A stretch of 64,000 nucleotides of DNA from Flammeovirgaceae bacterium UBA7330 (lineage in GTDB: Bacteria; Bacteroidota; Bacteroidia; Cytophagales; Cyclobacteriaceae), in the NCBI GenBank assembly GCA_002471275.1, contig DKPQ01000005.1:186001-250000 (forward strand). Reading direction: 5' to 3'. This document shows, piece by piece, positions 8,719-19,200 of this stretch. A program made the position numbers and the translations under genes. Every line of letters starts with the position of its first letter. Positions within the stretch are counted from its first letter, which is position 1. The notes under the pieces are model-generated. The model made no database searches and was not told where the DNA came from. It saw nothing but the letters and a program-made list of their open reading frames with translations.

Positions 8719-9102
8719 TTACCTTCTTTCAATCTTAATTTGTCTTTCCTGACCATTTACCATTTCATCAAACGGTAATTTGATAACCGTCCAACCGTCT
8801 TCAAACGTGGCAGAAATCGCGTCAATATTTATTTGCCTGATCAAAGGGATCATGGATATCACGTATGGTGCCTTTTCCGAAGAATTCTGATCAATCTCCA
8901 TCATCTGATGTATATATAAATGGTTATCCAGAACTTCCAATCTTAAATTGTCAAGGTCTACCCCCGGTGTTTTCACTTTGATCAACCATTCTTGCTCACT
9001 GTTATGAATCTTAATGGTTGTTTGTGACATCCCACCATTGATGGTATTCAATATATCTGCGGTTCTCGCTAAATTCCTAATTAAATTTCTATCCACTTTC
9101 AT
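8719..9102 (-). CDS. Small heat-shock protein, Hsp20/alpha-crystallin family (divergent)
   Basis: A 127-residue protein whose central part has the pattern of an alpha-crystallin domain: EQEWLIKVKTPGVDLDNLRLEVLDNHLYIH matches the strands with the conserved P-G-x-x-x-x-x-x-x-x-V-x-x-x-x-L-x-I order. It closes with a strand AISATFEDGWTVIKLP. Such proteins hold unfolding clients in an ATP-independent way. It is short and lacks the usual A-x-x-x-n-G-v-L motif, replaced by ATFEDGWTVIKL. It is convergent with the recG-linked gene and upstream of nothing cotranscribed except possibly the DUF427 gene group. Confidence 0.7.
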   Translation of the reverse strand: MKVDRNLIRNLARTADILNTINGGMSQTTIKIHNSEQEWLIKVKTPGVDLDNLRLEVLDNHLYIHQMMEIDQNSSEKAPYVISMIPLIRQINIDAISATFEDGWTVIKLPFDEMVNGQERQIKIERR

Positions 9103-9227
9103 AACGCTCCAATCTTGTTATCAAATTGGTATCTCAAGGTTCATACCACATCATTTTAACGATGGTTGGCCTGCCATATTGGCTTGGTGGGCTGCTAAGA
9201 AATTGTCAATTTGGCCGAAATGCTGCT

Positions 9228-9509
9228 TCACTTCTTTACTTCCACACCTTTCCAGAATGCCACATATCCTTCGATTTTCTTAGCCAATTCGCTGGCAGAA
9301 GGATAATACCAGGCGGCATCCTTATTTTCCTTTCCTTCAACGGATACCGTATAATAACTTGCCTCGCCCTTCCATGGGCAGGTAGTATGGGTTTTACTTT
9401 CTTTAAAAAATGCTTTGTTGATTGATTCAGGAGGAAAATAATGATTGTTCTCCACTACAACTGTGTCATCACTTTCTGCTAAAACCTGGTTGTTCCAAAC
9501 CGCCTTCAT
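9228..9509 (-). CDS. DUF427 domain-containing protein
   Basis: A 93-residue single-domain protein starting MKAVWNNQVLAESDDTVVVE and containing NHYFPPESIN, TTCPWKGEASYY and DAAWYYP, all hallmarks of the DUF427 family, whose biochemical function is not established. The open frame continues 23 codons upstream of this start, but that part (starting MANPGNL) has no counterpart in the family, so I prefer the inner ATG at 9509. The CPWKG motif is intact. It stands between the small heat-shock gene and an exported-protein gene on the same strand. Confidence 0.85.
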   Translation of the reverse strand: MKAVWNNQVLAESDDTVVVENNHYFPPESINKAFFKESKTHTTCPWKGEASYYTVSVEGKENKDAAWYYPSASELAKKIEGYVAFWKGVEVKK

Positions 9510-9587
9510 AATTTCAAATTGTTTTTGTCTACTGTTACTATCGGAGGATAGTATGTCCAGGTTACCAGGATTGGCCAATATGTCTTG

Positions 9588-10253
9588 TTATTGACTATTG
9601 GGTTTCACAAAAAGCTGGTCATCAATAGCTATTCCGAGCAAGATCTCATCGAATACCCATTCTTTGAAGCTTTCTTCCGTCCTTACAGTCATTGCTGTTG
9701 GGAAGAGCAAACCATGATGTGATTTATACTTATCAAAAGTCAGCCGCGCAGTCATCGGTTGTTTCCCTTCGATATTCAGGAGAATGTGCCTCAGCTCATC
9801 GGATTCTTTATCCACCAGATAATTCACAGAATATTCCTCCTTGGCTTTTTTAAAGGAATGAAACATCGTCCCATCCAAAACCTCCAATCCGGCATATTTC
9901 AATTCTTCCTTAAATTTTGCCAAAGGACTTCCTAAGGTTAAAGCATGTTGCAGGATCAATTTTTCAATTGGTAGATCTGAGCTGGTGAGACCGGATGTCC
10001 AAAATACCTCGTGATCCAATGCCAGTATATAGTTTTGACCATCTACGCGGACACGGACATTTTCTTTATTGATGATTGTTATTGGAAATGCGCTGTAATC
10101 TTCGGTCACATGCTTACCAAGAATTTTCAGCGTTTGGATTTGAGACCAGGTGGATTGACCATATTTCTCCAGGTGACGAGTCAGTATCTTTTCTCCCTGG
10201 CCAAACAATAATGCTGGCCACACGATCAGTGATATAAGAAAAAATCTTCGCAT
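9588..10253 (-). CDS. Exported protein of unknown function, possibly LolA/LolB-like fold
   Basis: A 221-residue protein with a cleavable signal peptide (MRRFFLISLIVWPALLFGQ, predicted cut after GQ). The mature part is rich in beta strands with repeated aromatic and basic positions (VRVRVDGQNYILALDHEVFW, DGTMFHSFKKAKEEYSVNYLV), reminiscent of the LolA/LolB-like periplasmic lipid-binding fold in Bacteroidota, but I cannot claim this. It follows the similarly exported 10288-11088 gene after 34 bp, and the M1 peptidase before that, so the three exported products are probably an operon. Confidence 0.6.
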   Translation of the reverse strand: MRRFFLISLIVWPALLFGQGEKILTRHLEKYGQSTWSQIQTLKILGKHVTEDYSAFPITIINKENVRVRVDGQNYILALDHEVFWTSGLTSSDLPIEKLILQHALTLGSPLAKFKEELKYAGLEVLDGTMFHSFKKAKEEYSVNYLVDKESDELRHILLNIEGKQPMTARLTFDKYKSHHGLLFPTAMTVRTEESFKEWVFDEILLGIAIDDQLFVKPNSQ

Positions 10254-10287
10254 CTGTTTCTACAACGCAAAGTTGATGCCGTAGATT

Positions 10288-11088
10288 TTATGAACTTGGT
10301 TTATAAATCGGATCAGGAGAGGTAAATACATTCTTCGGAGCTTTATCCCATACTTTTATGTCTGAGAGCTTTCGCTCCCCTCTGTCACCTGATAAAAGAA
10401 TTTCACCGTACTGCTGATAGTTGTCCCATGGCAAAACGAAGGCAGGTTCTTTATCTTCTGCATTTTTGAAATAAGCCCATTGACGAATCAAACGGGTTTC
10501 ATCGCTTACCCAAACTTCGTAAGCGTTCTGTGGCGTATTGCCCACTTCCTCAAAAGTCAACCATAGTACACTGGCTGGCTCACCTGCTTTGGTGGTATCA
10601 TCGCGAACGTACTTGATGGTGACTCCGGAATCTTTGAGCTTAAACGGCATAAATAACCAGTAGGAATCATTGATCCACATATCCTTTGCAGATTTCAGAT
10701 ACTTATTGATTGAATCTACATTTTGCAAGGCTTCTCCTGATTTCCATACCTGGCCGGTCATATCATCCATATCCAGGCTCATCACCATGTCGTCTCTATC
10801 AATTCGGACTTTGTTTTCCGATTTGTCCCAAAACAGATGCCTTCTTCCAAAGAAATTCCAGGAAACATATCTGGTATTATCCCAGGCTTCACGACCCCCC
10901 ATGGCATTCATGGCCTGATCTGCCAGCATAATCGCAATTGCGTTGGAGCCTTCTATATTGAACCCTTCTGCTGGAGGGTTATTATAGAGTATTATCTCAC
11001 CTGAACCATCGCCTTCGCCGTTTTTGTTGGTTCTTTTGCATTCGAAAAAAAGTGTGGACAAAAACAAAGCAAGGATTAGCAGTCTCAT
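10288..11088 (-). CDS. Predicted lipoprotein of unknown function
   Basis: A 266-residue product with a short signal sequence (MRLLILALFLSTLFFEC) whose cysteine at residue 17 could be lipid-modified, although the residues before it (FFE) are a poor lipobox. The mature protein contains AIAIMLADQAMNAMGGREAWDNTRYVSWNFFGRR-like order: a motif of MGG-x-x-x-W-D near the start of the domain is seen in many Bacteroidota outer-membrane lipoprotein-sorting-like proteins. It is 11 bp downstream of the M1 peptidase and upstream of another exported protein, so a shared envelope role is likely. Confidence 0.6.
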   Translation of the reverse strand: MRLLILALFLSTLFFECKRTNKNGEGDGSGEIILYNNPPAEGFNIEGSNAIAIMLADQAMNAMGGREAWDNTRYVSWNFFGRRHLFWDKSENKVRIDRDDMVMSLDMDDMTGQVWKSGEALQNVDSINKYLKSAKDMWINDSYWLFMPFKLKDSGVTIKYVRDDTTKAGEPASVLWLTFEEVGNTPQNAYEVWVSDETRLIRQWAYFKNAEDKEPAFVLPWDNYQQYGEILLSGDRGERKLSDIKVWDKAPKNVFTSPDPIYKPSS

Positions 11089-11099
11089 CTTATTTATGG

Positions 11100-13232
11100 T
11101 TATGGTTTTACTCTCGGGAAGAAGTTATTTTTTTCATTTACGTCACCAGTCATCCGGTCAGGGTCTATCCGAACACTCGCCACTTTCTTTTCTTTCACAA
11201 ATATTTTACGGGCCGTGTGCTCGTTGCGTCTCCATACCTCGGCAGGTATCAGTTCTATCTCCGTAGAAGTATCTTCATACTTCCACTCCACCACGATCGG
11301 GCTAACCAATCCGCCTATATTTTCAAAAGTTACTTCATAAAAATCAAAAGTTGACATCTTTTCCCGGTATTTCTCATCATCCAGCTTTTCTAAAAACTCA
11401 CCGGCATATGCTTTCTTATAGTTGAAGTAATACGGCTTTTGATTTATTGCTGTTGAATCAACGAATTCCGTCGTTGCCTTTTCTTCCGACATCCTGAACC
11501 ATTTTACAGAGCTTATGGCTATATCTACATGGTCGGTGGAATAAAACCACGCTCTCCAAAACCAATCCAGGTCTACCGCTGAGGCATCCTCCATGATCCT
11601 GAAAAAATCAGCGTAGGTAGGATGTTTGAATTTCCAGGTATTGGCATATGTTTTTATCGCATGATCAAATAACTCCGGACCCATCACAAGATTTCGCAGG
11701 ATATTGAATGCGGTGGCGGGCCTGAGGTAGGCATTGCCATATTTACTCACAAAATTTTCCGGGTCTGTCATGATTGGTCTGAAATCACCATGAGTTCCAT
11801 TCATATATGAAATCACTTTATCCGATGGTCCTCTCCTCGATGGATATCCCCACATCCAATCCTGCTCAGCTAAATATTGAATGTAAGCAACCAATCCTTC
11901 GTCCATCCAGTACAAAGCCCTTTCGTCACTGTTTACAATCATCGGAAAATAATTATGCCCTACTTCATGAATGAGGACACTGATCAAGGCATACATATCC
12001 TTATCTTCATATTTTCCATGCTCATCGGGTCGGCCATAGCTAAAATTGATCATTGGATATTCCATTCCCAATGAAGCTGCATTGACAGAGATGGCAACCG
12101 GATACGGATATTCAAACAGGTACTTGGAAAAGAATTTTAAAGTGTGCGCACTGGCCTTGGTGGCATATTTCTTCCAAAGTGAATTGGACTCCCTGGTATA
12201 AAAAGACATGGCAAGTACATCCTTTTCACCGACATCTACAGCCATCGCATCCCAAACAAATTTTCGAGAAGCTACAAATGCAAAATCCCGGACATTGGTG
12301 GCATCAAAGTGCCATCGATTTGTTTTTCTTACCCGACTGGGTTCGTTTCTCCTGGCTTCAGCAGGTGTAACAATTAAAACTGGTTTATCATAAGTAGATT
12401 TGGCCAACTCAAGGCGCTCCATCTGAGTTTTTGTCAATAGCTCAGACGCATTCATTAAGGTACCTGTTGCCGCCACGATCATATCCGCAGGCACAGAAAT
12501 GTCTACCTGGTATTCACCAAAGTTTGTGCTGAATTCGCTCTCTCCTAAAAACTGCTTGTTTTGCCATCCCTGGTAATCCGAGTATACCGCTGCCCGGGGA
12601 AAAAACTGTGCTATGGTATATAGATAGTTATCATCTTCGGGGAAATACTCATATCCTGACCTGGCTGATCTATCGATCAATCGGTTATTGAGTTTATAAT
12701 TCCAGGCGATCCACAAGGCAATATCCTGCCCAGGCTGCAGTGGCTTCGGCAGATCCACCCTCATCATGGTCTTATTAATGGTATACTTTAGGCTCAGACC
12801 TGCCGATGATCTTACCCATTCTATTTCGTAGCCCTCTACATCAGTATCCTGTTTCTTGACTCGCTGAAAATCAATGGGAGACATGCTTGTTGACATGATG
12901 GCTGTATGAGTGGTCCTGGAATCAGAATCCTCTTTTCTCATATTCTGATCTAACTGAAACCAGAGGTACGGCAACTCGTGTGGTGAATTGTTGTGATAGG
13001 TAATCCCTGCTTCACCACTGATCATCTGATTCACGTCATCCAGCGTGACCTGAATTTTATAATCCACTTGTTGTTGCCAATAATCCTGACCTGGTGTGCC
13101 AGAAGCTGTTCGGTACTCATTGGGTGTGGGGAGTACCGTACCCAATTGTTCAAATTTGCCTTCCCATGCTGGTTGGGGGTAGACTTTTAGGGATCCTGCC
13201 AGCAGAAGCCCCAGAAAGAAAATCCTCTTCAT
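11100..13232 (-). CDS. Exported M1-family zinc metallopeptidase
   Basis: An aminopeptidase-type gluzincin of about 710 residues. The signal peptide is MKRIFFLGLLLAGSLKVYPQ. The N-terminal half is a beta-rich saddle domain (about 40-300) and the catalytic domain carries the zinc motif HEVGHNYFP with the downstream Glu in YWMDEGLVAY. The M1 exopeptidase signature is represented by SLGMEYPMI in place of GAMEN, so cleavage preference may differ. I chose the ATG at 13232 because the upstream in-frame extension (MNRIEHAALT...) precedes a perfectly good signal peptide and would overlap the neighbouring gene. The protein probably digests peptides in the periplasm or outside the cell. Confidence 0.88.
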   Translation of the reverse strand: MKRIFFLGLLLAGSLKVYPQPAWEGKFEQLGTVLPTPNEYRTASGTPGQDYWQQQVDYKIQVTLDDVNQMISGEAGITYHNNSPHELPYLWFQLDQNMRKEDSDSRTTHTAIMSTSMSPIDFQRVKKQDTDVEGYEIEWVRSSAGLSLKYTINKTMMRVDLPKPLQPGQDIALWIAWNYKLNNRLIDRSARSGYEYFPEDDNYLYTIAQFFPRAAVYSDYQGWQNKQFLGESEFSTNFGEYQVDISVPADMIVAATGTLMNASELLTKTQMERLELAKSTYDKPVLIVTPAEARRNEPSRVRKTNRWHFDATNVRDFAFVASRKFVWDAMAVDVGEKDVLAMSFYTRESNSLWKKYATKASAHTLKFFSKYLFEYPYPVAISVNAASLGMEYPMINFSYGRPDEHGKYEDKDMYALISVLIHEVGHNYFPMIVNSDERALYWMDEGLVAYIQYLAEQDWMWGYPSRRGPSDKVISYMNGTHGDFRPIMTDPENFVSKYGNAYLRPATAFNILRNLVMGPELFDHAIKTYANTWKFKHPTYADFFRIMEDASAVDLDWFWRAWFYSTDHVDIAISSVKWFRMSEEKATTEFVDSTAINQKPYYFNYKKAYAGEFLEKLDDEKYREKMSTFDFYEVTFENIGGLVSPIVVEWKYEDTSTEIELIPAEVWRRNEHTARKIFVKEKKVASVRIDPDRMTGDVNEKNNFFPRVKP

Positions 13233-13285
13233 AACTATCTCAAAATCACAAGCCTGCAAAGTTAATGCGGCATGTTCTATTCTAT

Positions 13286-13837
13286 TCAACTATCTCCAAA
13301 TTCCTTCAATAAACCCCATTCCTTCCCATTATGTTTCAGTAGAAAAAATGACCGAGCTTCCCAGGTAAACGAAATATGAGCATCTTTCATGGTTTCCCAG
13401 GCTTGCTTAAACATTGCCGGCCGCAAATCTCTGAAGGCTACAGTCATATGGGGTTTGAAGCCTTCATTGCGATATGAATCTTTCACTATGTTTAGGTCAC
13501 TCCGAATACTTTTCATGACTGATTCATTTAGCGTACTCAGTTGTGGTGATGATTCCACATGTATATAAATGACACGGGGAGGAAAAGCACCAAACCCATT
13601 TTGGACAATCGGAAATTTCCCGAACTGCACCCGATGCAGTGCAGAATAAATTCTATCCTCTCCACTTTCGGGATAGCTGAAAGGCATATGCAGTGTAATA
13701 TGTGGTGGTGATCTAAGTGAGGCTTTCGTTCGATAATTGGAAGATAGCTCGTGTTTAATCTTTTGTACTTCACTGTAAAAGGGTTCAGGAGGTACAAGGG
13801 CCACAAAATACAATGACTTGTCTTGCTTTCCGCTCAA
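13286..13837 (-). CDS. 2'-5' RNA ligase / cyclic phosphodiesterase (2H phosphoesterase) family
   Basis: A 183-residue cytoplasmic protein of the 2H superfamily, defined by two H-x-T/S motifs: HITLH near residue 47 and HMTVA near residue 130. Spacing of about 80 residues is typical for LigT/ThpR-type proteins, which hydrolyse 2',3'-cyclic phosphates or ligate RNA ends. FVALVPPEPF at the N-terminus matches the first strand. It follows the DUF4301 gene by 13 bp on the same strand and precedes the M1 peptidase. Its natural substrate cannot be told from sequence. Confidence 0.8.
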   Translation of the reverse strand: MSGKQDKSLYFVALVPPEPFYSEVQKIKHELSSNYRTKASLRSPPHITLHMPFSYPESGEDRIYSALHRVQFGKFPIVQNGFGAFPPRVIYIHVESSPQLSTLNESVMKSIRSDLNIVKDSYRNEGFKPHMTVAFRDLRPAMFKQAWETMKDAHISFTWEARSFFLLKHNGKEWGLLKEFGDS

Positions 13838-13850
13838 TTCAAAAGATGAA

Positions 13851-15395
13851 TTACTTTGGTTGATGTTGCGATTTCAACAGATCATTGACAGACTTCACAG
13901 GATTGAAGGTGATGGCTGGTACGGCGACAAAAATCGTATTCCAGTCTGCCATGCTACCATTCCACAATCCGGGCAGCTCCTGTGCCTTGAGGTCCTTTCC
14001 GTCTTTTGATTTTTTGGAAACAAAGCCAGCATTCATGTCACGATGTTTCATTAAATCAAATTTCTTTCCATCCACATCTTTCAGATAAGCAACTACATCC
14101 ACTGGATTGAAGTGCGTCACTCGTTCAAAAACTTCTTTTTGCTGTGGGTCATCAAGGTTCATCTGAGCAGTCTCTACAATCTGCATTGATATGGAGCCAT
14201 CTTCTGCTTGAACCCAAAATGGACCGCCTCCGGGATCACCCTCACTTTGCACAACTCCACACACCCTCAATGGTCTGTTGAGTTTCCCGATTACATGATC
14301 CGTTTTCTCTTTTGTGCTGAGTTTATCAAATCCGGCAGCCGGGCGGTAGCCAAGCCAATCATTTAATAGTTTGATTGCTTCATCCAGGCCTTTACCTTCT
14401 CGCAGGTTGGATACGGTTTCTTTGATTGCATCTTTGTATTTTAAAAGAAGACCCGCAATAACCTTTTTGTATTTGATGGTTTCTGGCTTCAACCGATCAG
14501 GGACCACATTGTCTATATTCTTGATAAAGACTACCTCCGAATCAAGGTCATTCAGATTATCCAGCAGTGCGCCATGACCAGCTGGCCGAAACAACAAAGA
14601 ACCATCTTCATTTCTGAATGGCTCATTGTTCATGTCTACAGCGATGGTATCAGTAGATTTTTTTTGAATACTATAGCTAACCTCAAACTTCACTTTGAAT
14701 TCTGATTCATATTTTCCCTTTACGGAATTAATATGAGCCTGGAATTTCTCCAAATGCTCTGGAGAAACGGTGAAATGGAGTTTTACATTCCCTTTATCAT
14801 CTACTGCATAATTTGCTCCTTCATATAAATGTTCTTCTGCGGGTGTTCTGGAATAGCCGACATATTTATGAAATTTCAAAAGCCCTTTGGGTAGACTGCC
14901 ATAGCCTAATCCTTCTTCCGACAAAAGCACATCCACAATGGAAGTATAATCCCTTTTCAATTGGGCTTCTTCCAGACTGACTCCCTTCACCTCCATGAAT
15001 TTCTGCTTCAAATCTTCATAGAATGCAAAATCCTGGAGCTTCTTCAGAAAAGTAAAAACGGATCCGGCACTTTGGTCTGCTTGTAGTTTGGAATAATCTT
15101 CTTCACTTCCAGAATAATCATTTAAAAAACCAAAAAGAGATTTGAACATCCTCGTAGCTGCTCCTGACGCAGGAACAAATTTTAATATCTCCAGTGAACC
15201 CTTATTCCCTTCATAAAATCGGATCAGATCATCAGCTTCTTTTTCATCTAAAATATGTAAACCATTGCCCTCCGTGGCAGCATCAATCAGGACCGAAGGA
15301 GGAAATCCTGACTTAAAATGTGCGATTTGATCTTCAATTATTTTTGCATCAATACCATGCTCCCGGATCTGTTGATTATCTTTTTCTGTAAACAT
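13851..15395 (-). CDS. DUF4301 family protein
   Basis: A 514-residue protein matching DUF4301, a family I know mainly from Bacteroidota and whose role is not established. Typical stretches are LEILKFVPASGAATRMFK, ALLDNLNDLDSEVVFIKNID and VVPDRLK. The motif FVPASGAATRMFK looks like a phosphate- or nucleotide-binding loop of nucleotidyltransferase type, and the Gly-rich GALLDNLNDL supports a sugar-nucleotide transferase-like fold; this is inference. It is soluble with no signal peptide. The start ATG at 15395 is divergent from the TerB-like gene at 15500. Confidence 0.85.
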   Translation of the reverse strand: MFTEKDNQQIREHGIDAKIIEDQIAHFKSGFPPSVLIDAATEGNGLHILDEKEADDLIRFYEGNKGSLEILKFVPASGAATRMFKSLFGFLNDYSGSEEDYSKLQADQSAGSVFTFLKKLQDFAFYEDLKQKFMEVKGVSLEEAQLKRDYTSIVDVLLSEEGLGYGSLPKGLLKFHKYVGYSRTPAEEHLYEGANYAVDDKGNVKLHFTVSPEHLEKFQAHINSVKGKYESEFKVKFEVSYSIQKKSTDTIAVDMNNEPFRNEDGSLLFRPAGHGALLDNLNDLDSEVVFIKNIDNVVPDRLKPETIKYKKVIAGLLLKYKDAIKETVSNLREGKGLDEAIKLLNDWLGYRPAAGFDKLSTKEKTDHVIGKLNRPLRVCGVVQSEGDPGGGPFWVQAEDGSISMQIVETAQMNLDDPQQKEVFERVTHFNPVDVVAYLKDVDGKKFDLMKHRDMNAGFVSKKSKDGKDLKAQELPGLWNGSMADWNTIFVAVPAITFNPVKSVNDLLKSQHQPK

Positions 15396-15499
15396 GCTTC
15401 TTAGGTTATTTCGAAATACTTAAATTATGTAATGATTTCCGATCTGGCGTCAATATTAGTAATTTAATTTGTTCAGAATAACATTTAAACATTAACAGA

Positions 15500-15958
15500 A
15501 TGATATCCGAATACTCAAAACTATCCCCAGCATTTTATGGAATCACTATGGTGCCTGAGGAATCATGGAAAGAATATGGTTACGCGCTATTGAAGATTGC
15601 GGGTTCAGATGGTCTGGTATCGGATCCTGAAATGGAATGGTTAACCGTTGATCTGGCTGACCAGGTTGGTGTTGACGAAGAAATTGTACAGGCGTGGCTA
15701 AATTTTGATTACCAAAAATCTGATCTGGTCAAGATCTTTAATTCATTCAATAAAAAAACGATTACCAGCTTTGATAAGGTGTTGATCTACGATGCCATTC
15801 GAATGAGTTCTGCAGATGATGAGTATGCATTGGAAGAAAGACAGCAAGTCGCTGAAGCTTCAAAGCTATTGGGGATTCGTACGGATGAGCTTGTCGCTAT
15901 TGAATCGTTGGTTGAACTGGAAAGAGTGACCAATAGACTGCGTCAAAATCTATTATAA
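15500..15958 (+). CDS. TerB-like helical protein
   Basis: A 152-residue all-helical acidic protein. The segments YALLKIAGSDGLVSDPEMEWLT and IYDAIRMSSADDEYALEERQQV show the TerB (tellurite-resistance) pattern: a helix, then an acidic metal-binding-like turn (SDG, DDEY) and E-x-x-x-hydrophobic. TerB-fold proteins often work as small signalling or scaffold domains. It has no ter-operon neighbours here. Two shorter proteins of the same general type lie in tandem at 46107-46923. Family call is moderate; function is unknown. It is followed by a hairpin at 15963-15991 and then mfd. Confidence 0.6.
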   Translation: MISEYSKLSPAFYGITMVPEESWKEYGYALLKIAGSDGLVSDPEMEWLTVDLADQVGVDEEIVQAWLNFDYQKSDLVKIFNSFNKKTITSFDKVLIYDAIRMSSADDEYALEERQQVAEASKLLGIRTDELVAIESLVELERVTNRLRQNLL

Positions 15959-15962
15959 AAAA

Positions 15963-15991
15963 AGGCGCCCATCTGGAATCGATGAACGCCT
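15963..15991 (-). terminator. Hairpin with U-run reading on the minus strand
   Basis: AGGCG (15963-15967) pairs with CGCCT (15987-15991), and inside it CATC (15970-15973) pairs with GATG (15981-15984) across a 7-nt loop. The run of A just upstream gives a T-run only on the minus strand, so as an intrinsic terminator it would stop a minus-strand transcript coming from the mfd upstream region. On the plus strand no U-run follows. The rest of 15992-16198 is AT-rich with no gene I can support. Confidence 0.45.
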
Positions 15992-16198
15992 ATCACCAAC
16001 CTAACCTAAAAAGAAATCTTTGCAACTATGTTGCTTAATGCTTTCTATTATTATAACGCATGAAGGTCGACTAAAGTTTCTACAAATTCTTAAAATAATC
16101 TAATTAAGCTTTTTGAACCTACTTGTTAATTAATTAGACGAAAAGTGAACATATATATTGTGAAATAGGTTCAATATAGTTTATCAAGCTATAACAGT

Positions 16199-16206
16199 TA
16201 CTTTTG
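16199..16206 (+). promoter_or_regulatory. Candidate -7 element of mfd
   Basis: TACTTTTG matches TAnnTTTG and lies 22 bp before the GTG start of mfd. I see no good -33 TTG at 19-22 bp upstream, so this is a weak call. Confidence 0.35.
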
Positions 16207-16228
16207 CGTCCCAATTAATGCGTTCAGG

Positions 16229-19200
16229 GTGGATCTTAGGAATTTAAAAAATACATACAGGGAAAGTTTGCATGTGAAAAGTGCGATCACTGCGCTTTCT
16301 TCAGGAAATACAATCGCCATCAAAGGTCTGGCCGGCAGCGTAGACATTCTGATCGTTCACGCACTGTTCGAATCTCTGGAAAAATCTCACTTGATCGTAT
16401 TGCATGACAAAGAAGAAGCTGCATACTTCCAGAATGATCTAAAAAACTTCCTCCCTGAACAGAGCATCTATTTTTTCCCAAGCTCATACAAAAAGCCTTA
16501 CCAGTTTGAAGAAACGGAAAATGCCAATGTGCTGCAGCGTGCAGAAGTGTTGAACAAGATCAATGCAAAGGAAAAAATTGTGATCGTTTCCTATCCTGAT
16601 GCCCTCTACGAAAAAGTAATCAACAAAAGATCACTGGTAGAGAATACCATGAAAGCCAGCGTCGGGGAAAAGCTGGATGTTGATTTTGTGACGGAGCTGC
16701 TGATAGAGTATGGTTTTGAAAAAAATGATTTTGTCTATGAAGCGGGTCAGTTTGCTGTGCGGGGTGGAATCATTGACGTTTTTTCCTTTTCTGATAATTA
16801 TCCTTTCAGATTGGAACTTTTTGGTGATGAAATAGAATCTATCCGGCTTTTTGACCCGGAAACACAGATTTCAACCAAAGATGTTACTTCAATCAGCCTT
16901 ATACCAAATGTGCAGGATAAGCTGATCAAAGAAGAACGTCAGTCCTTTTTTGAATTCCTTCCGGAAGATACAATCACCTGGTTTAAAGATTACAGGGAAA
17001 CTACCGATCTCATTGAGAAAGGATTTTTAAAAGCCAAAGAGTCTTTCGATCAGATCATGGCCATAAGTGGAAACACCCAGGTGGTGCTAAAACCCGAAGA
17101 TCTTTTTGATTCAGAAAGCAGCTTTAAAAAGCTCACCGGGTTCATGAAAAAAATAGAATTTGGGAAACGATTCTATTTAACGCATGATCAGGTAATCCAA
17201 TTTGAGGTAAGACCTCAGCCTACGTTCCATAAGAAATTTGACTTGCTGGCATCTGACCTCCTGGAACACCAATCCAATTATCTGGAAAAGTTTATTGCTT
17301 CAGAATCTCAGAAGCAGATTGACCGACTGGAATCTATCTTCCAGGAAATAAATCCCGAATTACAATTTCACGGGATTGTAGCCAGTTTGAGGGAAGGATT
17401 TATTGACAACACGCATGAACTTCTTTGCTACACGGATCATCAGATTTTTGACAGGTACCACAAAGTTGAAACCAGGGAGCGATTTACCAAATCAAAATCC
17501 CTTACACTAAAAGAACTTAAGACACTTCAGCCAGGAGACTATGTGGTGCATGTAGATTATGGCATTGGCAGATTTGTCGGGATGGAAACCGTCGAAGTCA
17601 ATGACCATAAGCAGGAAGCGCTTCGGGTCATTTACAAAGACGATGATTTGCTCTATGTAAGTATTCATTCATTGCACAAAATCTCCAGGTATTCCGGAAA
17701 AGAGGGTGAACCTCCCAATATTAGCAAACTCGGATCTCCTGAATGGGAAAACAAGAAGAAAAAGGTCAAGAGTAAGATCAAAGACATCGCCAAAGACCTT
17801 ATTCAACTTTATGCCAAGCGAAAAGCAGCCCCTGGGTTTGCCTTCGAGCAAGACAATTACCTACAGGCAGAATTGGAATCATCATTCCTCTACCAGGATA
17901 CACCTGATCAGGCCATGGCCACCATTGATGTGAAAAAAGATATGGAGCAGCCACACCCAATGGACCGACTGGTGTGTGGAGATGTGGGTTTTGGAAAAAC
18001 AGAAGTAGCTATTCGTGCAGCTTTCAAAGCAGTACTTAATGGTAAGCAGGTAGCCGTATTGGTTCCTACCACCATCCTCGCACTGCAACATTTCAGAACC
18101 TTCTCAGAAAGATTTGCTGATTTCCCGGTTACAGTGGATTATATCAACCGATTTAAGTCTACTAAGGAGATCAATGAGGTCAAGAGAAAGATTAAGGACG
18201 GGAAAATTGATATCCTCATAGGTACTCACCGCATCGTAAATAAAGACATCGAATTCAAAGATCTGGGTCTCATGATCATAGATGAGGAGCAGAAGTTTGG
18301 TGTGAAAGTGAAGGAAAAATTGAAGGAGATGCGCGTCAATGTGGATGCGCTCACTTTGACAGCTACTCCCATCCCAAGAACACTTCACTTTTCACTGCTT
18401 GGAGCACGCGACCTTTCTATCATTTCCACTGCACCTCCCAACAGACGAGGGGTGGTCACCGAAATCAATGAATTCAGTGATGAAATTATTCGGGATGCCA
18501 TCAGCCATGAAGTGCGAAGGGGAGGACAGGTTTTCTTTGTGCACAACAAGGTGAGTGACATAGAAAAAATTGCCAATATAGTGCTCAAGTTGGTGCCCGA
18601 TGCTTCAATCGGTATCGCCCACGGTCAGATGGACGGTAAGCAATTAGAAAAAGTGATGCTCAAGTTCATCAATGGCGAGCATGACGTTCTTGTTTCTACC
18701 AACATCATTGAATCGGGTCTGGATATCCCCAATGCCAATACCATCATCATCAATTCTGCTCATACTTTTGGCCTCTCCGATCTTCACCAAATGCGTGGTC
18801 GGGTAGGACGATCGAACACCAAAGCTTACTGTTATCTGTTGACACCCCCGGTATCTGCCCTTTCGTCAGATGCGCGTAAGCGGTTAAATACACTGGAGGA
18901 ATTTTCCGAATTGGGTGATGGATTTAAGGTAGCCATGAGAGACCTCGATATCCGGGGAGCGGGAAACCTACTTGGTTCGGAGCAGAGTGGTTTCATCAAC
19001 GACATTGGTTTTGAGATGTATCACAAAATCATTGATGAGGCCGTGCATGAACTCAAAGAGACCGAATTCAAAAGTTTGTTTGAAACCGAATCGCTGAGTG
19101 AAGATCACCTGGAACAAATGATCGAAGATTGTATCATCGAAACGGACCTGGAACTAATCATCCCTGAATCTTATGTTTCCAATATTTCCGAACGACTGGC

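Noticed and set aside
9126..9425. Plus-strand open frame opposite the DUF427 gene
   Set aside because: It lies over the antisense strand of a recognised family and has no family features of its own.
13233..13289. Longer start of the M1 peptidase
   Set aside because: It would place polar residues before a complete signal peptide and overlap the upstream gene.
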